DNA from: Saturnia japonica
Taxonomy: Eukaryota > Arthropoda > Insecta > Lepidoptera > Saturniidae
NCBI GenBank assembly: GCA_033032175.1
Contig: CM065323.1
Location: 2,728,001-2,792,000, forward strand
Reading direction: 5' to 3'
Length of the DNA: 64,000 bases
Both the position numbers and the translations under genes were made by a program. Positions 1 to 11,939 of this stretch are shown here, piece after piece; position 1 is the stretch's first letter, and the number at the start of each line of letters is the position of its first letter. The notes beneath the pieces are model-generated. The model had not been told where the DNA came from, searched no databases, and worked only from the letters and a program-made list of their open reading frames with translations.

Positions 1-147
1 ATCGAAATTACCATTATTAATCCGATACAAGTCACTAGATGAAGCGGAGCTTTTAATAAGAATGTGATAAAAATTGTTATTAAACTTATTTTAAATACAG
101 TTTAGTAAATAACACACAAATACATTCATGCCCGTATCGTCTATAAT

Positions 148-506
148 AGCGATCGCCCTAAGGTAGAAATTCGACCAGCGGCTTATTGATCATAGACTAT
201 TTTCTGTTTAACATCTACAGTATTCATAAACAATGAGTATTATCTACATCACTTGCTGTCATTTATCGTTAAGTGAAAATGTCAATATTTTGGGGGGGTC
301 TAACTTCAATGGCACTAGTCGGATTAGGATTCGCAGTATTAATTTATTTAATTTAATATATTAGTAACAAATATTACAGATAAATTTTAGTTTTCTGCAC
401 TCCTTCTCCATACAAACTTTAGCCTTGCCAAATCTCACAGTATTCCGTGCACACAATACGTTTAAAAAGGTACCGAAAGCTTTTGCTTCACGTATTAATA
501 TATAGA
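148..506 (+). repeat. interspersed repeat, copy C of the 27.7-34.4 kb repeat cluster
   Basis: This stretch, from a CGATCGCCCTAAGGTAGAAA segment onward, matches the sequences flanking the jockey insertion at 28250-28387 and 31198-31390, and the second cluster copy at 33285-33610. It keeps about 45 bases around 430-475 that both of those copies lack and that recur near 42622. No coding potential is evident; the minus-strand ORF here is short and unlike any protein I know. The family is not one I can name. Confidence 0.75.
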
Positions 507-1166
507 GGTACCTATTATTAATATTTTCAGACGCTAAGACGCTTTTAATGTACATTTTTTAATTCCATTCTTTTTAATTTTTTACCCGCGACTCGCAAAT
601 CGGTTATTTTTTAATGTTCAACCAATAATTCATTCGAGTTCGCTGGTCAATATTTATTTTGATATAATTTAACACGCCAATTTGTTACAATAAAGAAATG
701 CAACTTCAATGGTTTTGAGGAGTTTTGTGGTGTATCTTCGCAATCGAAGATCCAATGCTCCTCTACAGCTTATAACTTAAACGTGTTTAGATGCCCGCGG
801 TTGTCGTTCGAACACGAATTATTGATATTGTCAGCTACCTATATATATAAAGTGCAATTACGATTGTATTACACGGGTCACTTAGCTTTTAGTTCATCTA
901 TTAATTGACATATAATGAAAATGTCTCTCTTCTGAGATCACAAAGTTTTCAAAAATATGTGTGTCTCGGGACGCTCGAGAGAAGTGATAATTTAAACTAA
1001 TCTAAGTTGAACTATTTAATATTGAAATTATTATACTGATTAGATTATTTACCCGCCCATAAGAAGTTATCACTTCAAAAATGTGTTTAAAAATTTAATT
1101 TTGACCGGTTAACCTGTTAAGTGAAGTTGTCTCTCGGATAGTGTGTTAGTTTCTTACTATGATAGT
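507..1166. other. non-coding stretch upstream of BEL1
   Basis: AT-rich sequence with no convincing gene. A segment at about 701-780, with a CAACTTCAATG start and a GTGTATCTTCG core, resembles 36846-36900 and, in inverse orientation, 49255-49310, so it belongs to a dispersed repeat. The last five bases, ATAGT at 1162-1166, form the left target-site duplication of BEL1. Confidence 0.6.
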
Positions 1167-1575
1167 TGTTCGCGCCACTTAATTGGCACTTCTTTTATAT
1201 TTATCAATCCGCTTCAACGGCTACCTGTCGTCCCCTTTCCGTCGCTGATTGGGAAGCTGTTTGTAATTACCAACAGTCTACGCTCACCCGCGCGCGCGTG
1301 TTGACATCGCGCATTACATTACGACCCCGCTATATCAAGTGCACGTGCGCCCGGACGGCGCATGAACGTTGTCGTGAGTTATATTTACCTGCTATACAGT
1401 CCACTAAAACATAACAAGGAACGCGCTGTACAACCTGAAGACCATCAACGAGGTGGCGTAGCGTATTCCCGGTCTGCACCGGTCAAGGAGCTACAGGTCA
1501 GTCAGTTTCTTTTATCAGCGACCATCCCGCCGTTGTTGACGCGCTCGGCTATATAGCTTAGCCGCCGCGCTAACA
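1167..1575 (+). repeat. BEL1 5' LTR
   Basis: Starts TGTTCGCGCC and ends CGCTAACA. It is near-identical to 7744-8152, with three substitutions in the region about 1359-1391. Two TATA-like stretches are visible, near 1330 and near 1550, but I cannot say which, if either, sets the transcription start. A Gly-tRNA-like or other TGG-starting primer site directly after the LTR is not obvious. Confidence 0.96.
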
Positions 1576-2084
1576 CATTTTTATGTTCCTTCGATGCCGG
1601 ATCATGTTTTCATAGTCCTTCCATGACGGAGCATATTCACAGTTTCCTGGTGCTATAGAACCCGATCATTGTTTCTTGACCTTATTGAGTCGCAATATTG
1701 ATTAATTCCCGCTTCTTAAATTAGTTCTTATCTCATAAACTCATAATATTAATTCACCCGCACCCTCATCTTTTAATACAAAAAAAAAAAGAAAGACAAT
1801 TAAACTTTGAACCATAAGATTCATGTAATTATTGTATTCCCGCTTGCAATTACCGCTTATATTGTAACGTTGTGTTATATAAAACGCTATTATCTATTTG
1901 TTTTCTGTATTCCATTTTCCTAAATACGAATATTTCATTTTTATGTTTTATTTTGCAAAGTGAAGGTATTCCACACAAATAATTCTTGCCGCTTCAATTG
2001 TTCGTCATCCTCATCGTGCATTGTAGTTACAGTCAGTAACTCAGACATTTTGCAATTTGTCTATTTCATAATAATTTATTAGAA
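1576..2084 (+). other. BEL1 untranslated leader
   Basis: 509 bp between the 5' LTR and the ATG of the polyprotein. It is AT-rich, has a short A run near 1780, and carries the CCGCTT hexamer four times (1709, 1840, 1853, 1989). The primer-binding site should lie at its left end, but the first bases do not begin with TGG. A TGGTGCTATAGAACCCG segment lies about 70 bp in; its match to a tRNA 3' end is incomplete, so I do not call it. Confidence 0.7.
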
Positions 2085-5000
2085 ATGGCTACTCGTAGTG
2101 GTAGAAGCAAGGAAGATCACGAGGACACAAAGTCTATCGATGCTTTCCGAGTAGAACGTTTACTTTTAATTGGAAAACGCGACGCAATATTTTCCCGAAT
2201 ACAAGAAATTTATAACCGTTCTTTACACGATTTCGCTGATGACACTGAGAAAGATTTATTTTTATGCAGAATAATATCATTGGAACGGTTACACACCGAA
2301 TTTAGTGATATAGTGCACAAACTAAATGCCACCGAATTGGTTATAAATCCTTCTTATACGGTTAATTACCAGTCTATAAATGCATTCGAAGACATGTACT
2401 GCCGCTGTAAATTTGTTTATAATAAAATTAATCCACCTGCTACTAAAGTACAATCTTCTGCAGTTTTACCGCAACATAAATCTATAAAACTTCCAGAGCT
2501 AGATCTAATGGTTTATAATGGTGATCCAATGACATGGAGAATATTCTACGAATCATTTAAGCGGATTATTCACGAAAATCCTGATTTAACAGATCACGAC
2601 CGCGTACAATATTTAATTAATAAATTATCGGGCCGGGCACTCGCCGTCTGCAGTGGAATAATTCCAAACGGTGATAATTACCCTCTTATATTGCAAACAC
2701 TCGTCGATAAATATGAGGATAAGCGTAACCTAGCCTCCGCATATTTAGACCAAATGCTCGAATTTAAATCATTTAACACCGCGACATGTAAGAATTTGGA
2801 ATTATTTCTAGATAAATTTTGTACCGCTGTGTCCAGTTTAAAATCTCTCAAGCTGGATAGTTTATCTGATTTTATTCTGTTACAAATTTCATTAAAGAAA
2901 TTAGATTCGAGTACCGCATGCTCGTTTGAAATGCAGATGCGAGGTAAATCTATGCCTAGCTATAATGATTTAATAAAATTCATCCGCGAACAAAGTAGAA
3001 TTTTGGATCGCACTGCGCCCGCTTCTCATAGTCGCGTTAATGATAACAGGCAAGTCAACACAAAATCTACTCATTCGTTTATTGCATCATGTGCAACTAA
3101 ATGTGCACTATGTAAGCAAACGGATCATACGCATTTGTATAGGTGCCTCGCATTTAATAAGCTTTCAATTGAGAATAGGTTTTCGTTTATAAAACAAAAC
3201 AAAGGTTGCACTAATTGTTTAAGTACAACGCATATAAGTACCGCTTGTAATTCTAAATTTAATTGTCGTCATTGTGGATGTAAGCATCATTCCATGTTGT
3301 GTCGCAAAGTGTCTAGCACGCGTGAAGATTCTCGCGCACTGCTAAGTGGTACATCAGGATCTCCCGCGCAGCCTCGTGTACTAGCTGACAACGTCGCTGC
3401 CGCGGTCGGCCCGCGCTCATATACGCCGCAACGTACGTCTCCGCAAGCCATGACTCGCTCACAAACCGGTACCGCTAGGTTACCAAGCTTACCTACTAGT
3501 TATCAATCGCCACAACAGAATGTATCGCTTTGCAATATTCGCCCTATTTCTAATCCAACGAATACCACATGTTTATTGGGTACCGTTCAGCTTTATGCAA
3601 CGGATATAAATGGTAAGCGGCATATATTACGCGCTTTAATTGATTCCGCTTCCCAAAGTAACTTCTTAACTTCAAAGTGTTGCTCAAAATTGAATTTAAA
3701 TTGTCATAAAGTTAATAAAACTGTTGTTAAAGGCATAGGCTCCGCGTCTAACCCTATTAAAGTGGCAGTTTCGATAACGTTATCTTCACGATTAAATGAT
3801 AATTTTATTTTCATTGACGCCTATGTTATTGACCGCATCACGGACAACTTACCCTCTGTGGAAGTTGACGTATCTTGTCTGTCATATTTGAACAGTCTAC
3901 CTCTGGCAGATGACAACTTTTCAACGCCGTCTGAGATTGACATACTCATTGGAGCTCCACTTTTTGCTGATATATTGCTGTCAGGTCGCGCCGCTGGTCC
4001 ACCTGGTACGCCTACCGCTTTCGAAACGATTTTTCGTTATATTGTAAGTGGTACTGCTCCGATTACTACCGCTTCAATTACTCCTGCGTCAATTGATTCC
4101 GCTTTAATAAATCCCGCTTCAATTAATTCTACTTTATCTACTCCCGCTTCAAATACAACCGCTCCAAATACTGCCGCTCATATTTATCCCGCTACTGCTT
4201 CTTCCTATGATACCTCTATCGTAGATAATTCTAAATCTCATATCTCTCTCTGTACCTTTACAGAAGAACCGCGCTTGGAAAACATTATCCAAAAATTCTG
4301 GAAGCTCGAGGAGGTGCAATGTACTCCGACTTACGATCCAGCCGCTTTAGAAAATGAGCACATTTTTAAAAATAATTTCTCTCGTGATTCTAGTGGGCGC
4401 TATTCCGTAGCTTTACCTTTCTCACACGATCCTGCAACCGTTCTAGGTGATTCTTTTACTACAGCCAAAAAACGCTTCTTGTACCTTGAACGCAAATTAA
4501 TTGCATCACCTAATCTGCGAATGGAATACGATGCTATCATACGGGAATATATTCAGAAGAGATATATTTCTCTAGTTGATAATGATTACCCTTCCACGGG
4601 ATATTACATACCGCATCATGCAGTTGCCAGGTTGGATAAGACTACAACTAGATGGCGCATGGTAATGGATGCAAGTTCAAAAACTCTAAATCAAACTTGT
4701 TCGTCTAAGGTTCAAGCAGATTTAAATTTATCACTAAACGATATTCTATACGTTGGTAATAATCTGCAAAATGATCTGTTCACAATTCTTTTAAATTTTC
4801 GTCTATATGCAATTGCTTTTACATCTGATATTAAACAGATGTACTTCCAGATTTCAGTCAACAAGGACGACCGCAAATTTCAAAAATTTTTATATAAATT
4901 TGATCCTGCTTTACCTTTGAATACCTATCAGTTTAACCGAGTTTGTTTTGGTCTACGTAGTAGTCCGTTTCTCGCCATGAGAGTGCTACGACAACTATGT

Positions 5001-7619
5001 TCCGACGAGCGTACGCGATTTCCACTCGCTGCCACCGTTATAGAAAACAACACGTACATGGACGATGTGTGCTATTCTATGCCGTTGTTATCTGACTGTC
5101 TAAGGCTCAGAGATAATCTCCGCGAGTTGCTCAAGGCCGGGGGCTTTGAGCTCGTGAAGTGGGCTAGCAATGTACCCAAGCTCATTGATTCTCTTCCGGT
5201 CCTTGATCGACATACGACTAACATCAATTTCGATGAGCTAGACACAAATTTAAAAGTGTTAGGCTTACACTGGTCACCCAGTTCCGATGTATTTATGTTC
5301 ACCGTGAATATTGAGGACCGTCCTGTTACTAAACGCAATATATTATCTTTAATCGCACGTCAATATGATATTCTTGGCCTCATAGCCCCAGTTATATTAT
5401 ACGCTAAATTGATTTTGCAAAAACTTCACATATTGAAGCTCGACTGGGATGAGCAACCACCGTCAGATATTACTCGTATCTGGTTAAACTATAAACGCGA
5501 ACTACCCTGTATTCAACAATTACGCTTTCAACGTCATATAGGCGTTGAAGAAAATTCAAAAATATCCATTGTTTCTTTTGCCGACGCTAGTGAATGTGGA
5601 TATGGCACGGTAGTGTATATTCGAAGTCAGATAAATAGAGATTCTGCACCAATTACAAGGATAATTTGTGCTAAATCTAAAGTATCTCCACTTAAAACTA
5701 TTTCAATAGCCAGGTTAGAGCTTTGTGCGTGCTTGCTTATGGCAAAGCTAGTCCGACGCGTAAGCGATACTTATGGAAAACGTCATTCTATTGATCAAAT
5801 TTATTGTTTTACCGACTCCATGGTAGCCTTACAATGGATCACTGCTTCTCCGCATAGGTTTAAAACATTTATTGCTACTCGAATTACTAAAATTATTTCC
5901 GCAATTCCCGCTAACAATTTTTATCATGTTTCTGGATCACAGAATCCCAGCGACTGCTTATCTCGTGGGTTATCACCAGCTCAATTGTTGGATCACCCGT
6001 TGTGGTTCAATGGCCCCAAATGGCTATGCCATGATCCTAGTGAATGGCCAGTCACTTCAATAAGCCCCGCTAAAATAGATTCTGATTTACCAGAGATAAA
6101 GAAACTTGTTTCTCTTCCTATTATCTACGAGAATAATGAGATCTCTAACCCATTGTTGGACCTCTCTGCCCGCGTGTCTTCTTGGCTTTTACTACTCCGC
6201 ACTATTGTTTTAATTTATCGTTTTGTGAAGAAACTTCCGCGTTCAAATAGTTTTACCGCCCATGATCTTAATTTTGCAGAATTACAAATACTAAAGGCCC
6301 TACAGAATTTACATTTTCCGCACATTATCGAAAGTTTGAAGTCAAGCTCTCCTTGTCCACGTGCCATACAGCGACTCGTGCCCTTTCTAGACGCAGACGG
6401 CCTCATACGCGTCGGTGGACGGCTTCGAAATGCAGATATGTCCTATAACCAGCAACATCCGATTTTATTGCCTCGCAAGGACCGTGTGATTGAGTTGATA
6501 ATTTCATATTATCATCGCCAAAAATGTCATACTGGACCGATTGCGTTAATGGCAATTCTTCGACAAAAATACTGGATCCTTTCCTGTCGTAATATTGTCC
6601 GCTCGGTTATATACAAATGTAACTTTTGTTTTAAGGCTAAACCTAAACCCAATTTTCCATTAATGGGAGATTTACCCGCTTGTCGTGTGAATGAATCAAA
6701 GGCGTTTACTCACACCGCTGTTGACTATGCTGGTCCTATATCTATTATACCGTTTAGAAAACGTGGAGTCCGTTCGATTAAGGCTTATCTTTGCATATTT
6801 GTTTGTATGGTCATTCGCGCCGTGCACGTTGAACTTGTAACAGATCTATGTACAAGTTCCTTTTTATCCGCTCTTAAAAGATTTCTTGCACGCCGAGGTT
6901 CAGTTTCAACGATGTATTCTGACAACGCAAAAACCTTTGTAGGTGCTAAAAACGCATTATCGGATATTTACAAACTTATAAACTCCGATGAATATAATAA
7001 GTCTTTCTCAGATGAATTATCAGCTAATCGAATAGTATGGAAATTTAATCCACCGCGAAGCCCTCACTTCGGAGGCAATTTCGAGATTTTTGTAAAAGCA
7101 TTTAAGGGACATCTTTATAAATCTATTGGTTCTCAATTGCTCACTTATGAGTAAATGTTAACTGTACTAACGCAAATCGAAAGTGTAATAAACTCCCGCC
7201 CGCTGACGTTATTAAGTGAGGATCCTTCCGAACCCACTGCACTGACACCCGCGCATTTCTTGATGACCGCTCCGCTTAACCATTTACCCGCTTGCGCAGT
7301 AACAGATGAACCTATTAATTTGTTAAAACGATTTGCTTTATTAGACCAAATGGTTCAATCGTTTTCGAAACGGTGGAAGTTAGAGTATCTTCACTTGCTT
7401 CAATCAAGAGGGAAATGGAATACACCTTCAAATCCCCTTAAAATAGGTTCTATTGTTCTTATTATCACTGATAATATTCCCCCACTTTCTTGGCCTCTTG
7501 GTGTCATTATAGCCACTCATGTTGGTAACGATGGCATCTGTAGAGTAGCCTCCGTGAAAACGGCGACCAGTGTCTTCAAGAGACCTGTCGTCCGTTTATG
7601 TGTATTACCTTCGCAATAA
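2085..7619 (+). pseudogene. BEL1 Gag-Pol polyprotein, one internal stop
   Basis: This frame encodes the structural and enzymatic proteins for reverse transcription and integration. The first 1689 codons are open from ATG 2085. A conserved BEL/Pao Gag region starts near residue 135 (KLPELDLMVYNGD). Three CCHC-type zinc knuckles start near residues 340, 375 and 395. The protease has Asp520 in LIDSAS. Reverse transcriptase has YMDD at 991-994. RNase H acidic residues are Asp1167 (FADAS), Glu1212 and Asp1244 (FTDS). An H2C2 zinc site is followed by the integrase triad Asp1547, Asp1613 and Glu1667. TAA at 7152-7154 interrupts just after the integrase core; 154 in-frame codons follow, covering the C-terminal region (SRPL, TPAHF motifs). 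BEL2 has an open codon at this place, so this is most likely a single nonsense change. Confidence 0.95.
5134..5145 (+). promoter_or_regulatory. candidate central priming tract in BEL1
   Basis: AGGCCGGGGGCT here is identical to the 12 bases at 7731-7742 next to the 3' LTR. It lies within the reverse-transcriptase codons for Ala-Gly-Gly-Phe, at about 57% of the element. By analogy with the second polypurine tracts of lentiviruses and Ty1, it could prime a second plus strand. That function is inference; the codons are also constrained by a conserved protein motif. Confidence 0.4.
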
Positions 7620-7730
7620 TTTTTATTCTTTGCTTCCCGGTCTATCCGCTAATACACGCTTCTTTTGTAAAAAAAAAAACCCGCTATTCTTCTAATTTTC
7701 TTGCTTTCTTTATAAAAACCAATGGTTTTT

Positions 7731-7743
7731 AGGCCGGGGGCTA
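7731..7743 (+). promoter_or_regulatory. BEL1 plus-strand priming tract (PPT-like)
   Basis: AGGCCGGGGGCTA directly abuts the TG of the 3' LTR, where reverse transcription must leave a plus-strand primer. BEL2 has nearly the same bases in exactly the same place (60055-60066). The core is GGGGG rather than a pure purine run, but position and conservation support the role. Confidence 0.7.
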
Positions 7744-8152
7744 TGTTCGCGCCACTTAATTGGCACTTCTTTTATATTTATCAATCCGCTTCAACGGCTA
7801 CCTGTCGTCCCCTTTCCGTCGCTGATTGGGAAGCTGTTTGTAATTACCAACAGTCTACGCTCACCCGCGCGCGCGTGTTGACATCGCGCATTACATTACG
7901 ACCCCGCTATATCAAGTGCACGTGCGCCCGGACGGCACATGAACGTCGTCGTGAGTTATATTTACCCGCTATACAGTCCACTAAAACATAACAAGGAACG
8001 CGCTGTACAACCTGAAGACCATCAACGAGGTGGCGTAGCGTATTCCCGGTCTGCACCGGTCAAGGAGCTACAGGTCAGTCAGTTTCTTTTATCAGCGACC
8101 ATCCCGCCGTTGTTGACGCGCTCGGCTATATAGCTTAGCCGCCGCGCTAACA
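7744..8152 (+). repeat. BEL1 3' LTR
   Basis: Matches 1167-1575 over all 409 bp apart from three transitions. It is followed immediately by ATAGT, the right target-site duplication. Confidence 0.96.
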
Positions 8153-8157
8153 ATAGT

Positions 8158-11100
8158 ATTTATGCGGGTTGGCTTGACGGTAATAACTGTCAACGGATCT
8201 GCATTTATTGGCGGTCATATTGCTTTTAATTTGCACTGAATTTATCATCAGGTACCGTGCAAAGATAATACCTATTCAGGATAAAATAGTTTAAGAGTAC
8301 CTTCTTTGCAATTAGGATATGAGTTATAAAAATAGCTTTGTTTTATACCGTGCAATGAGAATAAATCAGATAATATTACAAGTATCAAAGAGATGATTAG
8401 ATTTTAAGACAACTATCACAGCATATTAACTCGTATAACAATAATATCGCATTGAAAAATCATATAATAATTATATTCAACTCGTTTTATTATTAATTAA
8501 AATCTAAGAACAAACTAATGTTATTAAATGCGCGAGGTCTTTTCGACCTTTATTGCAACCGAGAACTTCTCGTCTCTTATGAAAACTATGATATATTGTT
8601 GTAATTTGTTCAATCATGTGCCCATTTATATATATATATACATATCTACATAGAGAAAAGTTTATCCAAATGCAGTGAAATCCAGGCTCGTAAGCCGACT
8701 AAACAAGTGTGAACCACAACACATATCAATGCATATTCATGCCGCTGCGACAATCGAAAGCCTTTTTCCTCTTTGTATTCTATTCGTGTGCCGTTCGTGA
8801 CATACGTCCTTTCATAATGAAAAGAGAACGTTTAATAATTTTATTTTTTCCAACTGACTCCATTAGCCTTATAGTTGTCACTCACGTATAAACCCGACAC
8901 CCGACCAGCACCGCATCGCCTCGTGCAGTTGAGATTTCGTTGTATGGAGTTCCATATATATGCAATCACTTGTCAACTTCGTAGCTTCAACGTCTGGGAA
9001 TCGAATAAAAAGCAAAAATAGTTTTTTGAAGTGAAAACTTCTTTAGCATCGTTGTGATTTGATAGTCGATGAAACGAAAAAGCGAAAGCTACAGTAAAAA
9101 GAGACAGACACATAAATTCATAAGATTTAAGATGGGAGAAAATGAGATAGGAAAGTTTTAGGCGATGGTAAAATTATTCAAAAGAGGTTTTTCGGCACGC
9201 AATAATGAATTTTATTACCTCACCAAAAAGGCACGAAACAGAAACTTTTTAGACAACACTTATGACATTCTGTTACTGATTGACGTTGTATTAAATTACC
9301 ATGGATATTACAAATATACATAAATTGAAAATGATAATGTGAATAATGATTGTGAGTACTTGTATGTACATTTTCATAAACTTTAAATTAGTGTATTTTT
9401 GATAATTTTCTGAATTTAAAAAAGATAGATGTGAAGGTTTCACTTCTACCATGTGTGAATTGCACACATATTTTTTTTGGTAATTGTTTTTGTTCCAGTG
9501 GGTTTTTTTTAAAATGAGCGCCTTAAAGACACAAACTCCTCATCCAGCTTTATACTCTTGGTATACGTTGGTAACGCTACGATATTACTGGGCCTGGCAG
9601 ATATAAATGGAGTACCTTTTTCCTCGTTATTTCAAACTTTACCATGTACTAGATCCAAAATTTTTAAACCAGTGAGTTTCAGTCTAGTGAGATATTTTTT
9701 TAGATTCTTCTCTTATGTCCGTAACGTTTATCTATCTCGAGTTCACTGCCCATCTTTTACAACCGTGTGTCAGCTAAAAGCAACGCATACAAAAAACAAG
9801 ACAAATTGCGCTATTTGTTCGCGATTGTCTGCCCGATACTGTTGTCCGGTTAGCCAAAATGAACAATAGATTATGTAGATAAAACAAAACCAAAATAGAT
9901 GTATGTACTGAGTTTATTTTTATTAATAACTTCACAATTTAGGGACAAGTTGCATTTATGTACTGTTGCCAATTTTTGAAGTGAAAACTTCTTTTAGCGT
10001 GGTACGCATATTTTTAGATGAGATAAAATCTATGGACTCGCGACACCGTTACGAGACGCACCTACAGTGTGTGCATATACGCATGTACATATAGCAAACC
10101 GCGAACGCGTCTTTCATAAAGGAATATTAAATGTATTTTAAAGTTTCTAATCATTAATAAAATACAATTCATAAATAAAATGCAATTCATAATTCAATAA
10201 CCCTAGTACCTAGCTAAAAAATTTCTAACACGCGAAAATATGTTTTTACTTCTGTCGGCACTCCCGGAGTGCAACCCATAATTTTTTTTAAATTATTTCT
10301 TCCTTCTTCATGACACATAAAACATTTAACAAGATTATTGTTATCCTAGATAAGTTAGTGTACCCTATGCGTATGTTACTAATAGGAGTACATAGCTTTT
10401 CCGATAGCCCTGTACAAGAAAACATAAGAGTCAGAGACAAACATCTTAGCATTCTATGGATTCACCGTACGCGTGCCTGGTCAATTATGTGGCAGAGAGA
10501 GGGAAAAACGAGCAGCCCCCGTGACTCGCGACTCAGGTGTAGGTTTAAGGGTCCCTCTTATGACGCATATCAGCGCTCACCTTGACTGCCTGCGATACCC
10601 TCCCTGCCAAGCCAGATTTGGTAAGAGCCTGTTAATGCTGCTTTAGATGCCCGTTCTAAAATAGAACTTACTGCAGTTCTCATCAACAAAAACAGCAAAT
10701 GCGATGCGAAAGGATTAGACTACTTCGGTAGTTAAGTCAAAACTCAGAAAATGAATGCGACTTTGCGTACGCAATAGGGAAAGTCACTTCGAGCAAGAAC
10801 TTTAATTCGGCTAAATTGCAAAATGTCATTGTTTTTATTACTAAACTGTTACTGGTTCTAAATTTTATTTCAAATTTGTATTTTTTGTTTTATTTGCATC
10901 GGGTATGGTTTTCAACTAATTTTTATGGAAATTATAAAAAACGACTTTAAGTTTAGTTCGAATACAAATTTCCGCCTGCTTCCTTTGTGATCTTTTTTTT
11001 TCAGTTTCTTTGGAATATGTTCCTAAGCTAAGAAAACGATAATGTTTTTAAAATAATCTGCAAGCCAAGTTTCATAAAGTTTTTTTTGTAATGGATTTTA

Positions 11101-11690
11101 GTGGAAAAAAATCACAATTAAATATTGAAACAATATTGTTTTTCGTCTCGCATTTCTAAATTTGGACCAATAATTGTTGTATTAATATTGATAAGTAATC
11201 AGTGTTTAACCTTTTTTCTAAATTAGAATAAAAATGAGATTAAAATGGTTACTTTTTTTAAATAAAATTTTTATGTTGCATTTTTACTTATTTTAAAAAA
11301 AGGTAATTTTTTTTTTTAATCTGAAAATACGTGTTATCTCAAAAATGGTTCACATTTACATAATGCATAAATTATAGCAAATAGACACCCCTATGACCTT
11401 CTAACGGGAATACGGCGAATTACCAATAACTCTGTTCATAGATACAGATAATATGTCAAAATACGTAATTCATGTCATATCTATCAGAAGAAACTCGTAT
11501 ATTTTGTCCCCTAATTATTTTATTGCTTCTATAAACTTACTAACAATTCCTTTACCCTACACAAAGTAAGTTACAAGTAAACCAGAGATCGGTGGAACTT
11601 TGAATATTAAATATATAAAGAAACAACAGAATAAAATATACAGAAAGAAAAACAACAAATGTATTAAATGCTCTAAAACTCTGTATAAAA
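8158..11690. other. non-coding, AT-rich, little recognised
   Basis: No convincing gene. A TATATA microsatellite lies near 8627-8645. A segment reading TTTTTGAAGTGAAAACTTCTTT occurs twice in the same orientation, near 9023-9044 and 9973-9994, about 950 bp apart; both copies carry a GAAGTG..ACTTC near-palindrome and suggest a repeat unit or element ends. The ORFs at 9558 and 10310 have no recognisable motifs. Confidence 0.55.
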
Positions 11691-11692
11691 CT

Positions 11693-11900
11693 CAAATGTA
11701 AATGGACTGGTCATGTTACCCGTATGGATAGAGTTAAATGAACTCAAAAAGTAGCTACTTGGTTAGGAACAAACAGTAAAAGAGAAATAGGAAGATGGGT
11801 GGGTAGATGAGAAAATCAAGGTGGCTGGTAAAAACTGGATTAAATTAGCGAAGAATAGAGAGCTTTGGAGAGTAGTAGGCTTTTACTCATGAGAGGTCTT
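11693..11900 (+). pseudogene. LINE ORF2 C-terminal remnant
   Basis: Translation gives KCKWTGHVTRMDRVK, a stop, TQKVATWLGTNSKREIG, another stop, then after a frame change KNWIKLAKNRELWRVV. This is the pattern of the C-terminal end of insect LINE reverse transcriptases (WxGHxxRM ... KRxxGRPxxRW ... AGxxWxxxAxxRxxW). At least two stops and one frameshift make it dead. The clade cannot be fixed from so short a piece. Confidence 0.75.
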
Positions 11901-11939
11901 TAATAGTACCTGAAAATTGAAATGATATTGTAACCTATT

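Larger units (their letters stand above)
1167..8152 (+). mobile_element. complete BEL/Pao LTR retrotransposon (BEL1)
   Basis: The 6986-bp element is bounded by two 409-bp LTRs that begin TG and end CA, and is flanked by ATAGT on both sides (1162-1166 and 8153-8157), the 5-bp duplication expected of an LTR integrase. The LTRs differ at only three positions by my comparison, all transitions, so insertion was recent. Between them lie a 509-bp leader, one long Gag-Pol frame and a short 3' non-coding part ending in a GC-rich priming tract. The family assignment rests on polyprotein domain order and LTR structure. The single internal stop makes this copy probably non-autonomous now. Confidence 0.97.

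Noticed and set aside
140..175. CCCTAAGGTAGAAATTCGACC resembles the conserved CCTAAGGTAGCGAAATTC of large-subunit rRNA
   Set aside because: Similarity ends after about a dozen bases and the flanks do not match rRNA. The segment is part of a local repeat family present in several copies, so chance similarity is likelier.
1644..1668. TGGTGCTATAGAACCCG as a tRNA primer-binding site of BEL1
   Set aside because: It lies about 70 bp past the LTR instead of adjacent to it, and the spacing of the T-loop-like GGTTC does not fit a full tRNA 3' end.
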